37,655 nt of DNA from Lasiodiplodia sp. COLG20 (Eukaryota > Ascomycota > Dothideomycetes > Botryosphaeriales > Botryosphaeriaceae), in assembly GCA_009801085.1 (NCBI GenBank), contig VNWV01000062.1, positions 1-37,655 on the forward strand, written 5' to 3'. Each line of letters opens with the position of its first letter. Position 1 is the first letter of the stretch. Position numbers and translations under genes: made by a program. This document shows, piece after piece, positions 1 through 8,759 of the stretch. The notes below the pieces were generated by a model that searched no databases, was not told where the DNA came from, and saw nothing but the letters and a program-made list of their open reading frames with translations.

Positions 1-216
1 CAGATCTATAGTCCCCTCTTGCAGCCGATGGCTAGCGTAGATTTATTTTCTGCTCATACCATACGTAGTTGAAGCGTAGTTGAAGCTGTCGTCCGGATGA
101 GAATGTATAATTAAAAATTCGACATTCTCGTCCGGACGATAGCTTCAACTACGTATGGTATGAGCAGAAAATAAATCTACGCTAGCCATCGGCTGCAAGA
201 GGGGACTATAGATCTG
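1..216. mobile_element. Foldback MITE-like element, copy 1 (near-perfect palindrome)
   Basis: Bases 1-106 and 122-216 are inverted copies around an AT-rich loop. They differ by two mismatches and one 11-nt tandem duplication (GTAGTTGAAGC twice, in the left arm). The outer 30 bp of each arm begin TAGTCCCCTCTTGCAGCC and end in GGCTAGCG, and the same ends recur at 3624 and 6782. The element proper lies inside a TA duplication, as in Tc1/mariner-type non-autonomous elements. Symmetry continues six bases past the TA on both sides, which fits insertion into the palindromic target CAGATC-TA-GATCTG. No transposase is present. The superfamily call is inference from the TA target and terminal repeats. 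Confidence 0.8.
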
Positions 217-307
217 CTAAGGGTCTTTCTGAGGACACTGATATCCACGGGATCAACGACGTCAGCAGCCATAACAGTGGCTCCATTGTTTCTTTGTAAA
301 ATACTGC

Positions 308-2595
308 TCATCTGAATCTCAGTGCATTCCACACTTCTGGCGATGTATATTGGGTAATGGGGAAAGTGTCGTCAGTGGACATATGTGGACCAACATTTTC
401 CGCGCTGTCCCATGCAGAGACAAATGCACCACAGTCTGAGGAGCTTCTTAATCTTCCACCTTCATCCCTTTCCCAACGATGCGTATTTCCCTCAGCTAAT
501 GCCGAAAGCATAACCTCCTCCAACAAAGGTGGTGGAGGTTTCAGTTTCGGGTGGGCTGAGTCCTCCAGGTCAATCACAGCAAGTCGATCTCGCCATTCGG
601 TGATTGGAACGCTTCCGTCGCAACACTTCCATGGCCCGACTCCGAGTTCCTCGTGCGCCAGACGCTGGAGTTGAAGGGTTTCGTTCATAGTCCATTCAAA
701 GCGGGTGTGGACATCCAGACCATGTCGATGTTGTATCCAGCAAGCAAGAGGCCCCAGCACGTAGGACAGCGTAATGATCAGGCCACCAACGATGAAGACA
801 ACGGCGAGCCCGAAGACTGAGAAATTTGTGTAAGCGGTGCTTCGTATCATCTAGACAGTTGTCAGCATTTCACTCTTATAATTCAGTGTTTCTGGTTGTT
901 CACACCTGACTCTTGCACAGGCGCTTCACTCTGTCGTTGGGCGGCGGTGATAGCAACTCGCGCATTGCGGTATCAACAGTTCCGGTTGCTGTGTCGATGA
1001 ATAGTTGTTGAAGCCTCGCCATTGCTATGTTAAGCCATTTCTCGACATCCAACTGCCACTGATTATTTGCAATTGGGCCCTGGAAAAAGGTTGCTCTTCG
1101 AGAGCTGGACTCCAGTGACAGTTTCCTCAAAATCTCTAACACGGACGAAACACTAGTCTCCCATCTTACCGCAAGCTCGTAATTCCAGTGTGCTGCCTCG
1201 AGGTCGGCCATATCTTGCCACAGTACCGAGGTGATACTACGATTGTCAGACGGAAAGAACTGCGTGCAATATTTCCCTGGAGGCAGATTTGGATTGCATA
1301 GCTGAGATCTCTCCAAGCATCCTAAAGGGGATGCAGGCTCATTGCTCTGATAAAACTGAAAATCAAAACCGTCTGTATCGTCGCCGGTGTACGGGGAATT
1401 CGCGGAGTACCAAATATCACTCGAATTTTCCGCAAAGATGACCCCGTTCGTAGAGAGGAAAACAATGATCACTCTTGAATCCTCGATTTTCAACTCATCG
1501 ATTGGCTGAAAGTTTGAATCGTCAGACCAGGAGCCATTTAGGTATCTGCTGGCATCCAGGGCACTACAAAAATACCATTAGCGGTACAGCTTAAACAAAA
1601 AAAACCTCCTCGACTGACTGTAAAGTAAAATCCGGAGCATCTCCGAAGAGATCGAGCCAGGACGTTCCAATTGGGTATTGGTATGTATAGTTGTTTTCAC
1701 CAGTATTTCCGTAGAAATACTGCATTACGCTTTCTTTCCGGCTGCCATTGGCGTACACCAGGGTTTCGTTTCGGGAGTAACCCTCTGTCATCAACGGAGC
1801 ACAATGCAGCAAGCGCCTGTAAAGGAAGCGTCCATCTTGAGGCGTGTTGAGACCCATATCTTCTCGACTGTCGATGAAGCCAGTGTCAATAAGAAGGTTG
1901 GAGTCTTGGCTTTTGCAGATTTTAGGGTCGAATGGACAAGCTGCGGCTTGGTTCGCTTTCGTGTGGATGTTTCTTCTTACAAACTTCCTACAACCAACTT
2001 CATTGAATTTCTCCGAATAGCACTGCTTTGCATAATTGGCGCTCGAAGAAATGGCTCCAGAGAGATGCGGAATGTATCTCAAAAGTAGGGCGGCCATGTC
2101 AAGGTCGCTCTTATAACCGGATAAGGGAACCTTGCTGCAGCCATTTCCTGCGAGAAGTACTTGGGTCTCGTCAGCACTCAAAATTCGAGACGAAAAAGTG
2201 CTGGCTAGAGCGAAGGCGATTATGGTGATCGATGCGAGAACGATTGGCGGTATAATCCGGCGGTAAGGATTTTTCGCAGTTTTGCGCCATGCATATAAAA
2301 TTTGGCAGAAGCTCCATAGGCCAGTAGTTCCGTTTGCTGCATTCCGCAAAATTGCTTGTCGTTGGTGGTATAGCCCATCGCGAGGGGCGCCTGTCGAATA
2401 GACACAGTGGACAATGAAACATCCGATCCTCCAAAATCTGGTGCCAACGATAGCGACGAAGAGGGATATAAAAGCAATGAGTAAGCTTCCATGAGTGCGC
2501 GTTGTCGTCAAGGTAGCGCCAAACAACCTCCCATCCGCCCAATTTGTCCAGACTCCTGTATAGATGCTGCTGTCGTACTCTGGCAAAGAAGCCAT
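308..2595 (-). CDS. Fungal-specific membrane protein with large ectodomain, unknown function
   Basis: Proposed join of 2595-1619, 1563-906 and 850-308 gives 725 aa. The two introns are 55 nt each (donors GTCAGT and GTGTGA, acceptors GTAG and CTAG). The start at 2595 has a good context (gccATGgc). Membrane segments are predicted at about residues 38-56 and 115-137, with a third at about 557-577. Between TM2 and TM3 lies a Cys- and N-glycosylation-site-rich domain that should face outside, and the C-terminal tail is about 150 residues. This layout is common in families of uncharacterised Pezizomycotina proteins, often expanded and poorly conserved. Function is unknown. The stop lies about 95 bp from foldback element 1. 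An alternative first donor is GTTTTT at the GAG-GAG codons, but it gives an early stop. Confidence 0.75.
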
Positions 2596-3621
2596 GGCGC
2601 GTTCCGTTAGAAGGACTTCAAATGACTCTGCTCCGTTCGTGTTATCACAAGTTGCCGGTTGGCTGTCGCTAGCACGAGCGACGATGGGTTTGGCAGTCTC
2701 TTCATGTTAGGTTGTCTAGAATAGCCTTGTTATTTTCAAGATGATGAAATTGTTAAGATAGGCTTGCTTCATGTGCATGATTCAAGCCACATCACATAGT
2801 ATTGTTGCCTGAGCTTTTGCCATGTCCGCGTTTCCAGCTATTTGGCAACAAATGAACCACTATAATGTTGGCGATGTTGCTGCAAGGCTCAAGGCCATCA
2901 CTCTCTACATTTCCAAAACAGTAAATGGTGTATATCAGCAGCTGATTCTGCGTTCATGCAAGAAGATGTTTTCGTGAAAAAGGGTCTAAAGGCTCACATC
3001 AGCGTGGCCCAGGTATGTTGGATGCAGCTGGTTTGCACCCAGCCAACCGGGGCTCAGGCTTGGTTCCTACGACAACGTAAGCAGCTGAAATGCAGGAAGT
3101 GAGGAGCTGAGCTATCACTCCTCCTTTCAAAAAACATGTGAATTCAGAGTATATTCGATATGCAAGGATGTAGATCCAGTAAGCATACTGCGGATTGAGG
3201 CGTTCAGTGATTCTATATCTTCCTGTCGTTGTGACAGCCAGTTTGCGCACCAAATGCTGACAGGCTGATTAACTCAAAATGGCTTTGGAAGCCTGCAATG
3301 ATCTCGACGACAGTTGTAGTGCAAGGCTGAAGATAGCCGCTCTCTTACCACGCACGCCGGCGGCCCCTATTAATGGAAACCCCCCTAAAGTTGCCGACGA
3401 TAGACGCCATCAGTCCGACGGAGTAGTGGTAGACGTAACGTCTAGTCACGCACGCCGGGGGCATTACGTGTGTCCAGTTCTAGTCAGTCAGTGCTGGTAC
3501 ACCATGCCGCGTGTACGCCAGCTAACTCCCGAAAGGGCCAGCGCCTCAAACGTGACCTCCAACGCCTGTCCACCAGAGCGTTAGCAAAAGATCGACCGGG
3601 TCGGCCTGTCGTGTGGGAATT
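2596..3621. other. Intergenic, no supported gene
   Basis: About 1 kb between the divergently placed membrane-protein start and foldback element 2. Short open frames here lack family resemblance or splice continuity. Visible local structure: a near-palindrome TAGACGTaACGTCTA at about 3430 and two copies of CACGCACGCCGG about 100 bp apart (3350 and 3448). The first few hundred bases presumably hold the promoter of the gene ending at 2595. Confidence 0.5.
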
Positions 3622-3912
3622 TATAGTCCCCTCTTGCAGCCGATGGCTAGCGTGGATTCTTGCTCATGTCATGGGTAGTTGAAGCTACTGTCCGGACGTC
3701 AATGTTTAATTATTAATTCGACGTTTACATCCGGACGATAGCTTCAGCTACCCATATTTATATTTTTTTTTTAAAAAAAAAAGGACAGAGGCATACCTAC
3801 GCTATGTTTTTTTTCTAAGGGGAAAAAAGAAGAGAAGAGAATTGTGAGGCATAGTTACGCCTGGGACCTTACTATTCTTCATGCTAGCCGTCGGCTGCGA
3901 TAACCCCCTGTA
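3622..3912. mobile_element. Foldback MITE-like element, copy 2, upstream of SAS2-like gene
   Basis: The left end reads TA then TAGTCCCCTCTTGCAGCC, running to GGCTAGCG. The right end is the inverted, diverged form (GCTAGCC..GGCTGCGATAACCCCCTG) followed by TA, giving a TA duplication at both borders and an element of about 287 bp. Inside, 3671-3755 forms the family hairpin: GTAGTTGAAGCTACTGTCC pairs with GGACGATAGCTTCAGCTAC across the loop TTTAATTATTAATTCG. After the hairpin comes a run of T then A, and two near-repeats of GAGGCATAnnTACGC at about 3788 and 3848. There is no coding capacity. Confidence 0.75.
3671..3755. repeat. Conserved hairpin core inside foldback copy 2
   Basis: Inverted repeat of about 35-bp arms around an AT-rich loop. 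The same arm sequence recurs at about 57-165 (within copy 1), 6855-6942, 6991-7040 (one arm only) and 37596-37655 (one arm, cut by the window end). The hairpin core is better conserved between copies than the sequence between it and the element ends. Confidence 0.8.
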
Positions 3913-4166
3913 GCGAGTCTTCGGTACAAAAAGATGGTCAACGGAAGACAAAATTCAATGATGAGGTTGATGGAGGTGGTGAGGAGCTGCGACGGCTGGG
4001 AACCCCGCACGGGCGGCAGCCAGAGCACGCGTTCGCCGAACTTGGCGCTTCCGGCGCGACGTGCGCAACCTCACAGCACGAGAAGCGCCAGGCCGCAGCC
4101 AAACACGATGTGATTGCGAGCGACGGAGGGGGCCAGAAAACACGTCCACGACCCGCGTCGCCCCCC

Positions 4167-5481
4167 ATGGGCCCCGAAACCGCCTCCCGACCGGGCGCGA
4201 GCCCCAATGGTGCGCCGCCGCCCGGCGACACCACCGCAGCTGCCGCCGCAACGACCATGACCGTACCCACGCCGACCATGGCCACTGCTGTGCCGCCATC
4301 CGCACCCCAGCCGCAATCGGCCACCAAGCAGGACCCGCGCCCGCAGCCGCAGCAACAGCAGCGGCCCGCCGCCATGGAGCCCAACGTGCTGAACGTCGTG
4401 CTGGGCGACCTGCTCGTCAAGCCCTGGTACCCGTCCTTCTACCCGGAGGAGCTGGTCGGCCGCCGCGTCGAGCGCCTGTACGTGTGCCAGTGGTGCTTCA
4501 AGTACTCGAAGGAGCTGATTCCCTTCCTCGGCCACACGGTCCGCCCTTCCATACAACCCTTTTTTGCGTGCGGCTGAGGAGGCTGATGCGCGTAAGCAGA
4601 AGGTGTGCAGCCTCAAGGACGCCCCACCGCCGGGCACCAGAATCTACGCCAAGGACTGCTACTCGATACACGAGGTCGACGGCGAGGAGCACAAGGTGCG
4701 TGTGTCGATCCTTCCAAAGCGCCACCGCATGCCAATATTGCTGACGCCCCCACGCCCAGCTCTACTCGCAGAATCTGTCCCTGTTCGGGAAGCTGTTCCT
4801 CGACACCAAATCCGTCTTTTACGATGTCACCACCTTTCTGTACTACTTGCTCGTCAACACCAACCCCATGACCGGATCGCGCCAGGTCATTGGCTTCTTC
4901 AGCAAAGAGAAGATGAGCTGGGACAACAATAATTTGGCCTGCATTCTGGTCTTCCCGCCGTGGCAGAGGCAAGGTCTGGGGCAGATGTTGATGGGCGTGA
5001 GCTACGAATTGAGCCGGCGAGAAGGACGCATTGGCGGTCCGGAAAAGCGTGAGTATCAACTTTACTCATTCCTCCTCTTATTTCCCTTTTTCGCGTACTG
5101 GGTCAAGGTCTAACGGTCTTGGCAGCCCTTTCGGAGCTTGGCCGTCGTGGCTACACGGCGTACTGGTCTGCTACAATCGCAAGGTACATCTTGTCCGTTC
5201 CGATGAAGCGCAACGTCACGTTACGCGATGTCAGCGCCGCAACATACATCCTACTGGAGGATATCGTTACCACGCTCAAGGAGATGAAGGTGTTAGAGCA
5301 TCGACCGAACACCAACAAAAAGTCCAATTCGGCCCCTGACGAAGTCCCTGTTCTCAACAAGGCCAAGGTGCGGAGGTGGGCGCTGGAAAATGGCGTCGCC
5401 CTGGTGCCGCCTGTCGACGCAAATGCGTTAACCGTGGAGTGGACGGCGCGGGACAGGAGGGAGGATGCCGGAGGTGACTAG
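4167..5481 (+). CDS. SAS2: MYST-family histone acetyltransferase, SAS2-like
   Basis: Proposed join of 4167-4538, 4600-4695, 4760-5048 and 5126-5481 gives 370 aa. Residues 1 to about 70 are Pro/Ala/Gln-rich and disordered. The MYST C2HC zinc finger is C107, C110, H123, C127. The acetyl-CoA loop is QRQGLG (225-230). The conserved active-site Cys is C217, the catalytic-base Glu is E251 (in GPEKPLSELG), and the auto-acetylated Lys equivalent is K173 (LFLDTK). No chromodomain or tudor-knot is present, which argues for SAS2 rather than ESA1. Yeast Sas2 acetylates H4K16 in SAS-I and limits spreading of silent chromatin; that role here is inferred by family. The first intron has a weak donor (GTCCGC). 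ATG 4167 is the first ATG in frame. Foldback element 2 ends about 255 bp upstream. Confidence 0.82.
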
Positions 5482-5928
5482 AAAAAAAAAAAGCTTGCAT
5501 TAGGTGTTCTTGCGTCTATTTTAGAGGGGGCTCCGTGGCGTGGGAATCTGTTTTTTGATAATATACCCCGGGCATAGAAGGTACGTCGAGCACTGCATGC
5601 GAGGCTACACACAGCCTCGTGCGTTAATATAATGATGGTGTCAACCGTCAGTTTTAAAGAAACTTAACAAAACGGTGATGCGGAGCTACGTGGACGCCTT
5701 TCCACCTCCTTATCTATTTTGTTGTTTTTCAGCGAACAGCCCCACCGTATGCTGTCGTATACGTGGCTCAGGTTCGCTTTAATCTTTGATTCAATGCCTG
5801 ATGCCGCATCGTGCATTTGCTAATATTCTTAAATTGCTTATATATTAATGGTTAGTTTTGAAATAAAAATCACTTGAGAAATCAACTTCAGAGTATCAAT
5901 ACAATCACCACCAGAGAAGGTCATCACA
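5482..5928. other. AT-rich intergenic region
   Basis: It starts with an A-run right after the SAS2-like stop and holds that gene's 3' end plus the promoter of the next gene. No open frame of interest and no repeat of the foldback family seen. Confidence 0.5.
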
Positions 5929-6801
5929 ATGACAGAAACCCTCGCCAATCTCTTCGCCCGCCTCTCCGGCCTCCTCCCGCAATCCGTATCCGACCAGGCA
6001 TCCAAGATGTTCGTCAAGCGGCTGCTCAAACACTTCTTCGACCGCCTCGAGGAACTCTTGGCTCAGATGTGCTGGGCCGCGCTGGCCGGACTTTTCCAGG
6101 CTTTCTGGTTGCTGGTGTTTCAAAACGTGGCGGGGAGAGCTGCTTCTGCCGTTACTTCTGCCGCTACATCGCCCGCGCCGTCGAGCAAGAGGAGTTCGCG
6201 GGCTTCCTCGACACCACCCGCTGCTGCTGCCGCTGCCGCTCCTGATATCGAGGGACCAGGTTGTGCTTCTTCAACGGGAATTGATTCATTGGCCCCCACC
6301 GCGCCGAGTGCTGATGCAAAGCATGTGTTGAATCAATGCTTGGACTGCGCTGCGAGGCCTGCAGACGCTTTGGGCACTGAAGATACAACGGCGAGTACGC
6401 AGGAGGCGAGGAACAAGGAAAAGATGCCAGCTAAGCTACCTTCTCCTTACAGTCGTGGCAGCGGTCACAGCGGAGATGGTGAGGCGAGCAGGAGGTCTAT
6501 GAGTCCTGAAACACTGAGCAAACACCTCAGTTCAGCTTTTGATCGCTCAGTAGCGGAAAGTAAGGTGAAGGAAAAGGCAATCTTGAAGGAGATCGGGACT
6601 AGAATGGACCTGATTCAAGACTTGGTGACAGCCCATAAGCGATTGGTGGATAGGAGGCTTGCATTCGAGGGTGGTTCTATCAGCCTTAAATGGAGCAGGA
6701 AGTTCGAAAATTTGAGAGAGTTACGGGACGAGGAGCGGCGCAGGGGCATGAGCGAGGGGTCAGTAGTGGAGGGGGGAAGTACAGCCCCCTCTCGCAGCTG
6801 A
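5929..6801 (+). CDS. Hypothetical protein, C-terminus encoded by foldback element 3
   Basis: Single exon of 290 aa starting at ATG 5929 (cacaATGac). Residues 1 to about 70 are amphipathic and hydrophobic, rich in Leu/Phe, and may bind membrane or a partner. The middle is Ala/Ser/Pro-rich and disordered. Residues of about 200-275 are charged and helix-prone. I recognise no family. The last six codons (Thr-Ala-Pro-Ser-Arg-Ser) and the TGA stop lie inside the left terminal repeat of the transposable element starting at 6780, so the original C-terminus was different or longer. Whether the product is still functional is unknown. No intron is needed. Confidence 0.5.
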   Translation: MTETLANLFARLSGLLPQSVSDQASKMFVKRLLKHFFDRLEELLAQMCWAALAGLFQAFWLLVFQNVAGRAASAVTSAATSPAPSSKRSSRASSTPPAAAAAAAPDIEGPGCASSTGIDSLAPTAPSADAKHVLNQCLDCAARPADALGTEDTTASTQEARNKEKMPAKLPSPYSRGSGHSGDGEASRRSMSPETLSKHLSSAFDRSVAESKVKEKAILKEIGTRMDLIQDLVTAHKRLVDRRLAFEGGSISLKWSRKFENLRELRDEERRRGMSEGSVVEGGSTAPSRS

Positions 6802-6854
6802 TGGCTAGCACGAAGAATAGCAGGGCTCCCCAGCTCTGCCTAAAAAATAACATA

Positions 6855-6942
6855 CATGGGTAGCTGAAGCTATCGTCTGAACGAGAATGTCGAATTTTTA
6901 ATTCTACATACACGTCCGGACGAGAGCTTCAGCTACTTATGG
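6855..6942. repeat. Hairpin core of foldback copy 3
   Basis: CATGGGTAGCTGAAGCTATC at the left pairs with the inverted GAGAGCTTCAGCTACTTATG at the right, around a loop containing CGAATTTTTAATTC. Several mismatches show the copy is older than copy 1. Confidence 0.7.
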
Positions 6943-6990
6943 TATGTGCCCTTTTCTATCTTTCAATTTTTTTTTCCATACGAATAACGA

Positions 6991-7040
6991 CATATGTGGG
7001 TAGTTGAAGCTATCGTCCGGACGCGAATGTATAATTATTT
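6991..7040. repeat. Solitary arm of the foldback hairpin
   Basis: It reads CATATGTGGGTAGTTGAAGC, then TATCGTCCGGACGCGAATGT and the loop start ATAATTATT, but the complementary arm is missing. The arm is very close to that at 37596-37655. Confidence 0.7.
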
Positions 7041-7195
7041 GTTTGCGCGTTGGTGATATGGGTGCTAGCTTAATTGCTGGATGCTGGATAGAGTATGCTT
7101 CGCGATAGCTGACCGTCTCGAATGTGCGAGCGTCCGTGATGGTAGGGTGATGCTCGCTGTTTCACGTAGAGGCGGGTAAGCTTTTCCAGATTCTC

Positions 7196-7776
7196 CTAGA
7201 TCTTGTCCTGCGAGACTTCCCCGAGGTTGCCATATATATCACGGGCCTCGATTAGCGACACCTGGACGCCGTACAAGTGTTCCAGAATGCCTTTAACGGT
7301 CTCGGCATCCTCGGGGATGTTGACTACTCGGTCGGTGCCGACCTTCTTGTCGAGGTATCAGCATTGCGCTCACGGTGAGAGAGTGTCAACCTACAACGAA
7401 GCCTCGGCTGCAGCAGTGGTTGAAAAAGGTATTGCGCTCACAGACACTACGGGACGAACTCAGGTCAGCATGCGCAATCCTTCAAAAGCGTCCGCACAAG
7501 AGTGACATACATGGCGCGGTGAGCCTTGATTATGACATCGCCATCACAAACGATGGTGAGGTCGGCCCAATACTTGCTTTTGTAGAGGCCAAACTTCATC
7601 TTAGCTGCGCGTGCCAGAGAGTATCGATGGGAGCTACTTACCGTTGGCAGATTTCTCCCATAGTTTGCGCTTGAGAGCCCTGCGAGGGGCGATCGCGCCC
7701 CATACCTTTCGTCGTCACGCTGCTTGCGGCCGTGGCGTGCGATGGTGTGGAGGGTATGGAGGGTATGGAGGTTCAT
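7196..7776 (-). pseudogene. BTB/POZ-domain gene, truncated by an in-frame stop
   Basis: Proposed join of 7776-7511, 7446-7395 and 7345-7196 gives 155 aa. Intron 1 is 64 nt (GTATGT, branch GCTGAC, GTAG) and intron 2 is 49 nt (GTAGGT, branch GCTGAT, AAG). Spliced, the protein reads across a BTB core: YWADLTIVCDGDVIIKAHRA, IVCERNTFFNHCCSRGF, then VVNIPEDAETVKGILEHLYG. BTB domains mediate dimerisation or Cul3 adaptor binding. The TAG at 7198-7196 falls before the usual final helices, yet the same frame continues with ENLEKLTRLYV, as expected of an intact BTB end. I therefore read it as a nonsense-truncated copy. The N-terminus is uncertain: it carries a LHT triplet repeat from a 9-bp tandem repeat, and translation could begin at an internal Met just before the BTB core. 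Confidence 0.6.
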
Positions 7777-8759
7777 GTCGAGGATGACCGGTATTTATAG
7801 ACAACGAGCAGCAGAAGATCTTCGGGCAAGATCAGTTGCACGGAAGGAAGTAAGGTGCCCACCTTCCTCATTTGACCACACTTGCCCGCAGCGTTTTTGA
7901 GTCGATGACTTCGGAAGTCGCGTATCTCACATCCGCTGACTTTCCGGCTTCTATACGATAGGCGCCGAAGTCCAGCTAGGTGCTGGTGAAAGTTGACCTT
8001 GCGTTCTCTGAAAATAGTTTGTAGTGCACATCAGACGTCCGCGACGAACGTAAGGAGACATTAGGCAGCGCATTATTTAATTATATCATAGTCTAACCCA
8101 GGTTACCAACCGCGCTAAGACGTTCTCTTGTAAGGTGTAGCGGAGGATCAAGCGCCGCTAGCTATATAAATACTAAAGAGCCAGGCTCTAGAGCAGACAG
8201 AGAGCAACGAAGGGGAAAAAAAAACTATATCGGAGTCCGCTTAGACAACTACGAGTACATATCTCGGAATCGCTCTGTTACGGCCTTCATTTTTCTTTAG
8301 CCATCGAGTAACACACTGGAGCGAAGGCTTGGTTATGTCACCCTTGCCCGAGGACCGGGTGCTAAACCAGACGCTGAAGAGCTTCTTTTATGGCAGTTCG
8401 AAACCAGGTGAGGTCACTGCCTAGCTGGAAAGTAACCCAATTGGGTGCATGCAAACTGACATGCGCAAACCACTGGGCTAACCTACCTGTGATGTAGGTT
8501 TAATTGACATCCTAACCTTTGAAACACCGCGTCCGCCCCGCGTCCGCACCGCGCCTTGACAACTCCTCGCCCGCCGTAGCATGCCTCCTGCTCACATCTT
8601 GTTCAGCCCGTCCGTCACCCACACGCACGATATAGCAAGCCAGACATGACTTTGCTTGATCATGATTCAAGCCACCTCATTCATTGCGGGTATCTAGTAT
8701 TCGGTTCACACCATCAAAGAAAGACAACGCCAGGCCCAATGTTTTCCTTTCCCGCTCTA
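7777..8759. other. Gene-free interval with possible degraded LTR
   Basis: No credible open frame. A TATATAAATA box at about 8164, then a TGTTACGGCC motif at 8276 and GTAACA at 8311, resemble the promoter and end signals of fungal LTR retrotransposons, but no second LTR, clear target duplication or gag/pol is seen. A perfect 7-bp hairpin AACCTAC/GTAGGTT lies at about 8480-8502. Confidence 0.25.

Larger units (their letters stand above)
6780..7070. mobile_element. Foldback MITE-like element, copy 3 (composite, right end damaged)
   Basis: The left end is TA followed by CAGCCCCCTCTCGCAGCTG..GGCTAGCACG, a diverged form of the family terminus. Inside is a full hairpin (6855-6942) and then a second single arm (6991-7040) with loop sequence but no partner. 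On the right, only GGTGCTAGC (about 7059-7067) matches the inverted end, and the outer 20 bp have been lost or replaced. The element therefore looks like one and a half internal units, perhaps by recombination between copies. Confidence 0.65.

Noticed and set aside
1..216. Possibility that the terminal palindrome is a sequencing foldback artefact
   Set aside because: The two arms differ by an 11-nt duplication and two substitutions, and the same ends occur at two other loci, so a true element is more likely.
8380..8440. GGCAGTTCGAAACCAGG, reminiscent of a tRNA T-arm
   Set aside because: No acceptor, D-arm or anticodon stem can be built around it.
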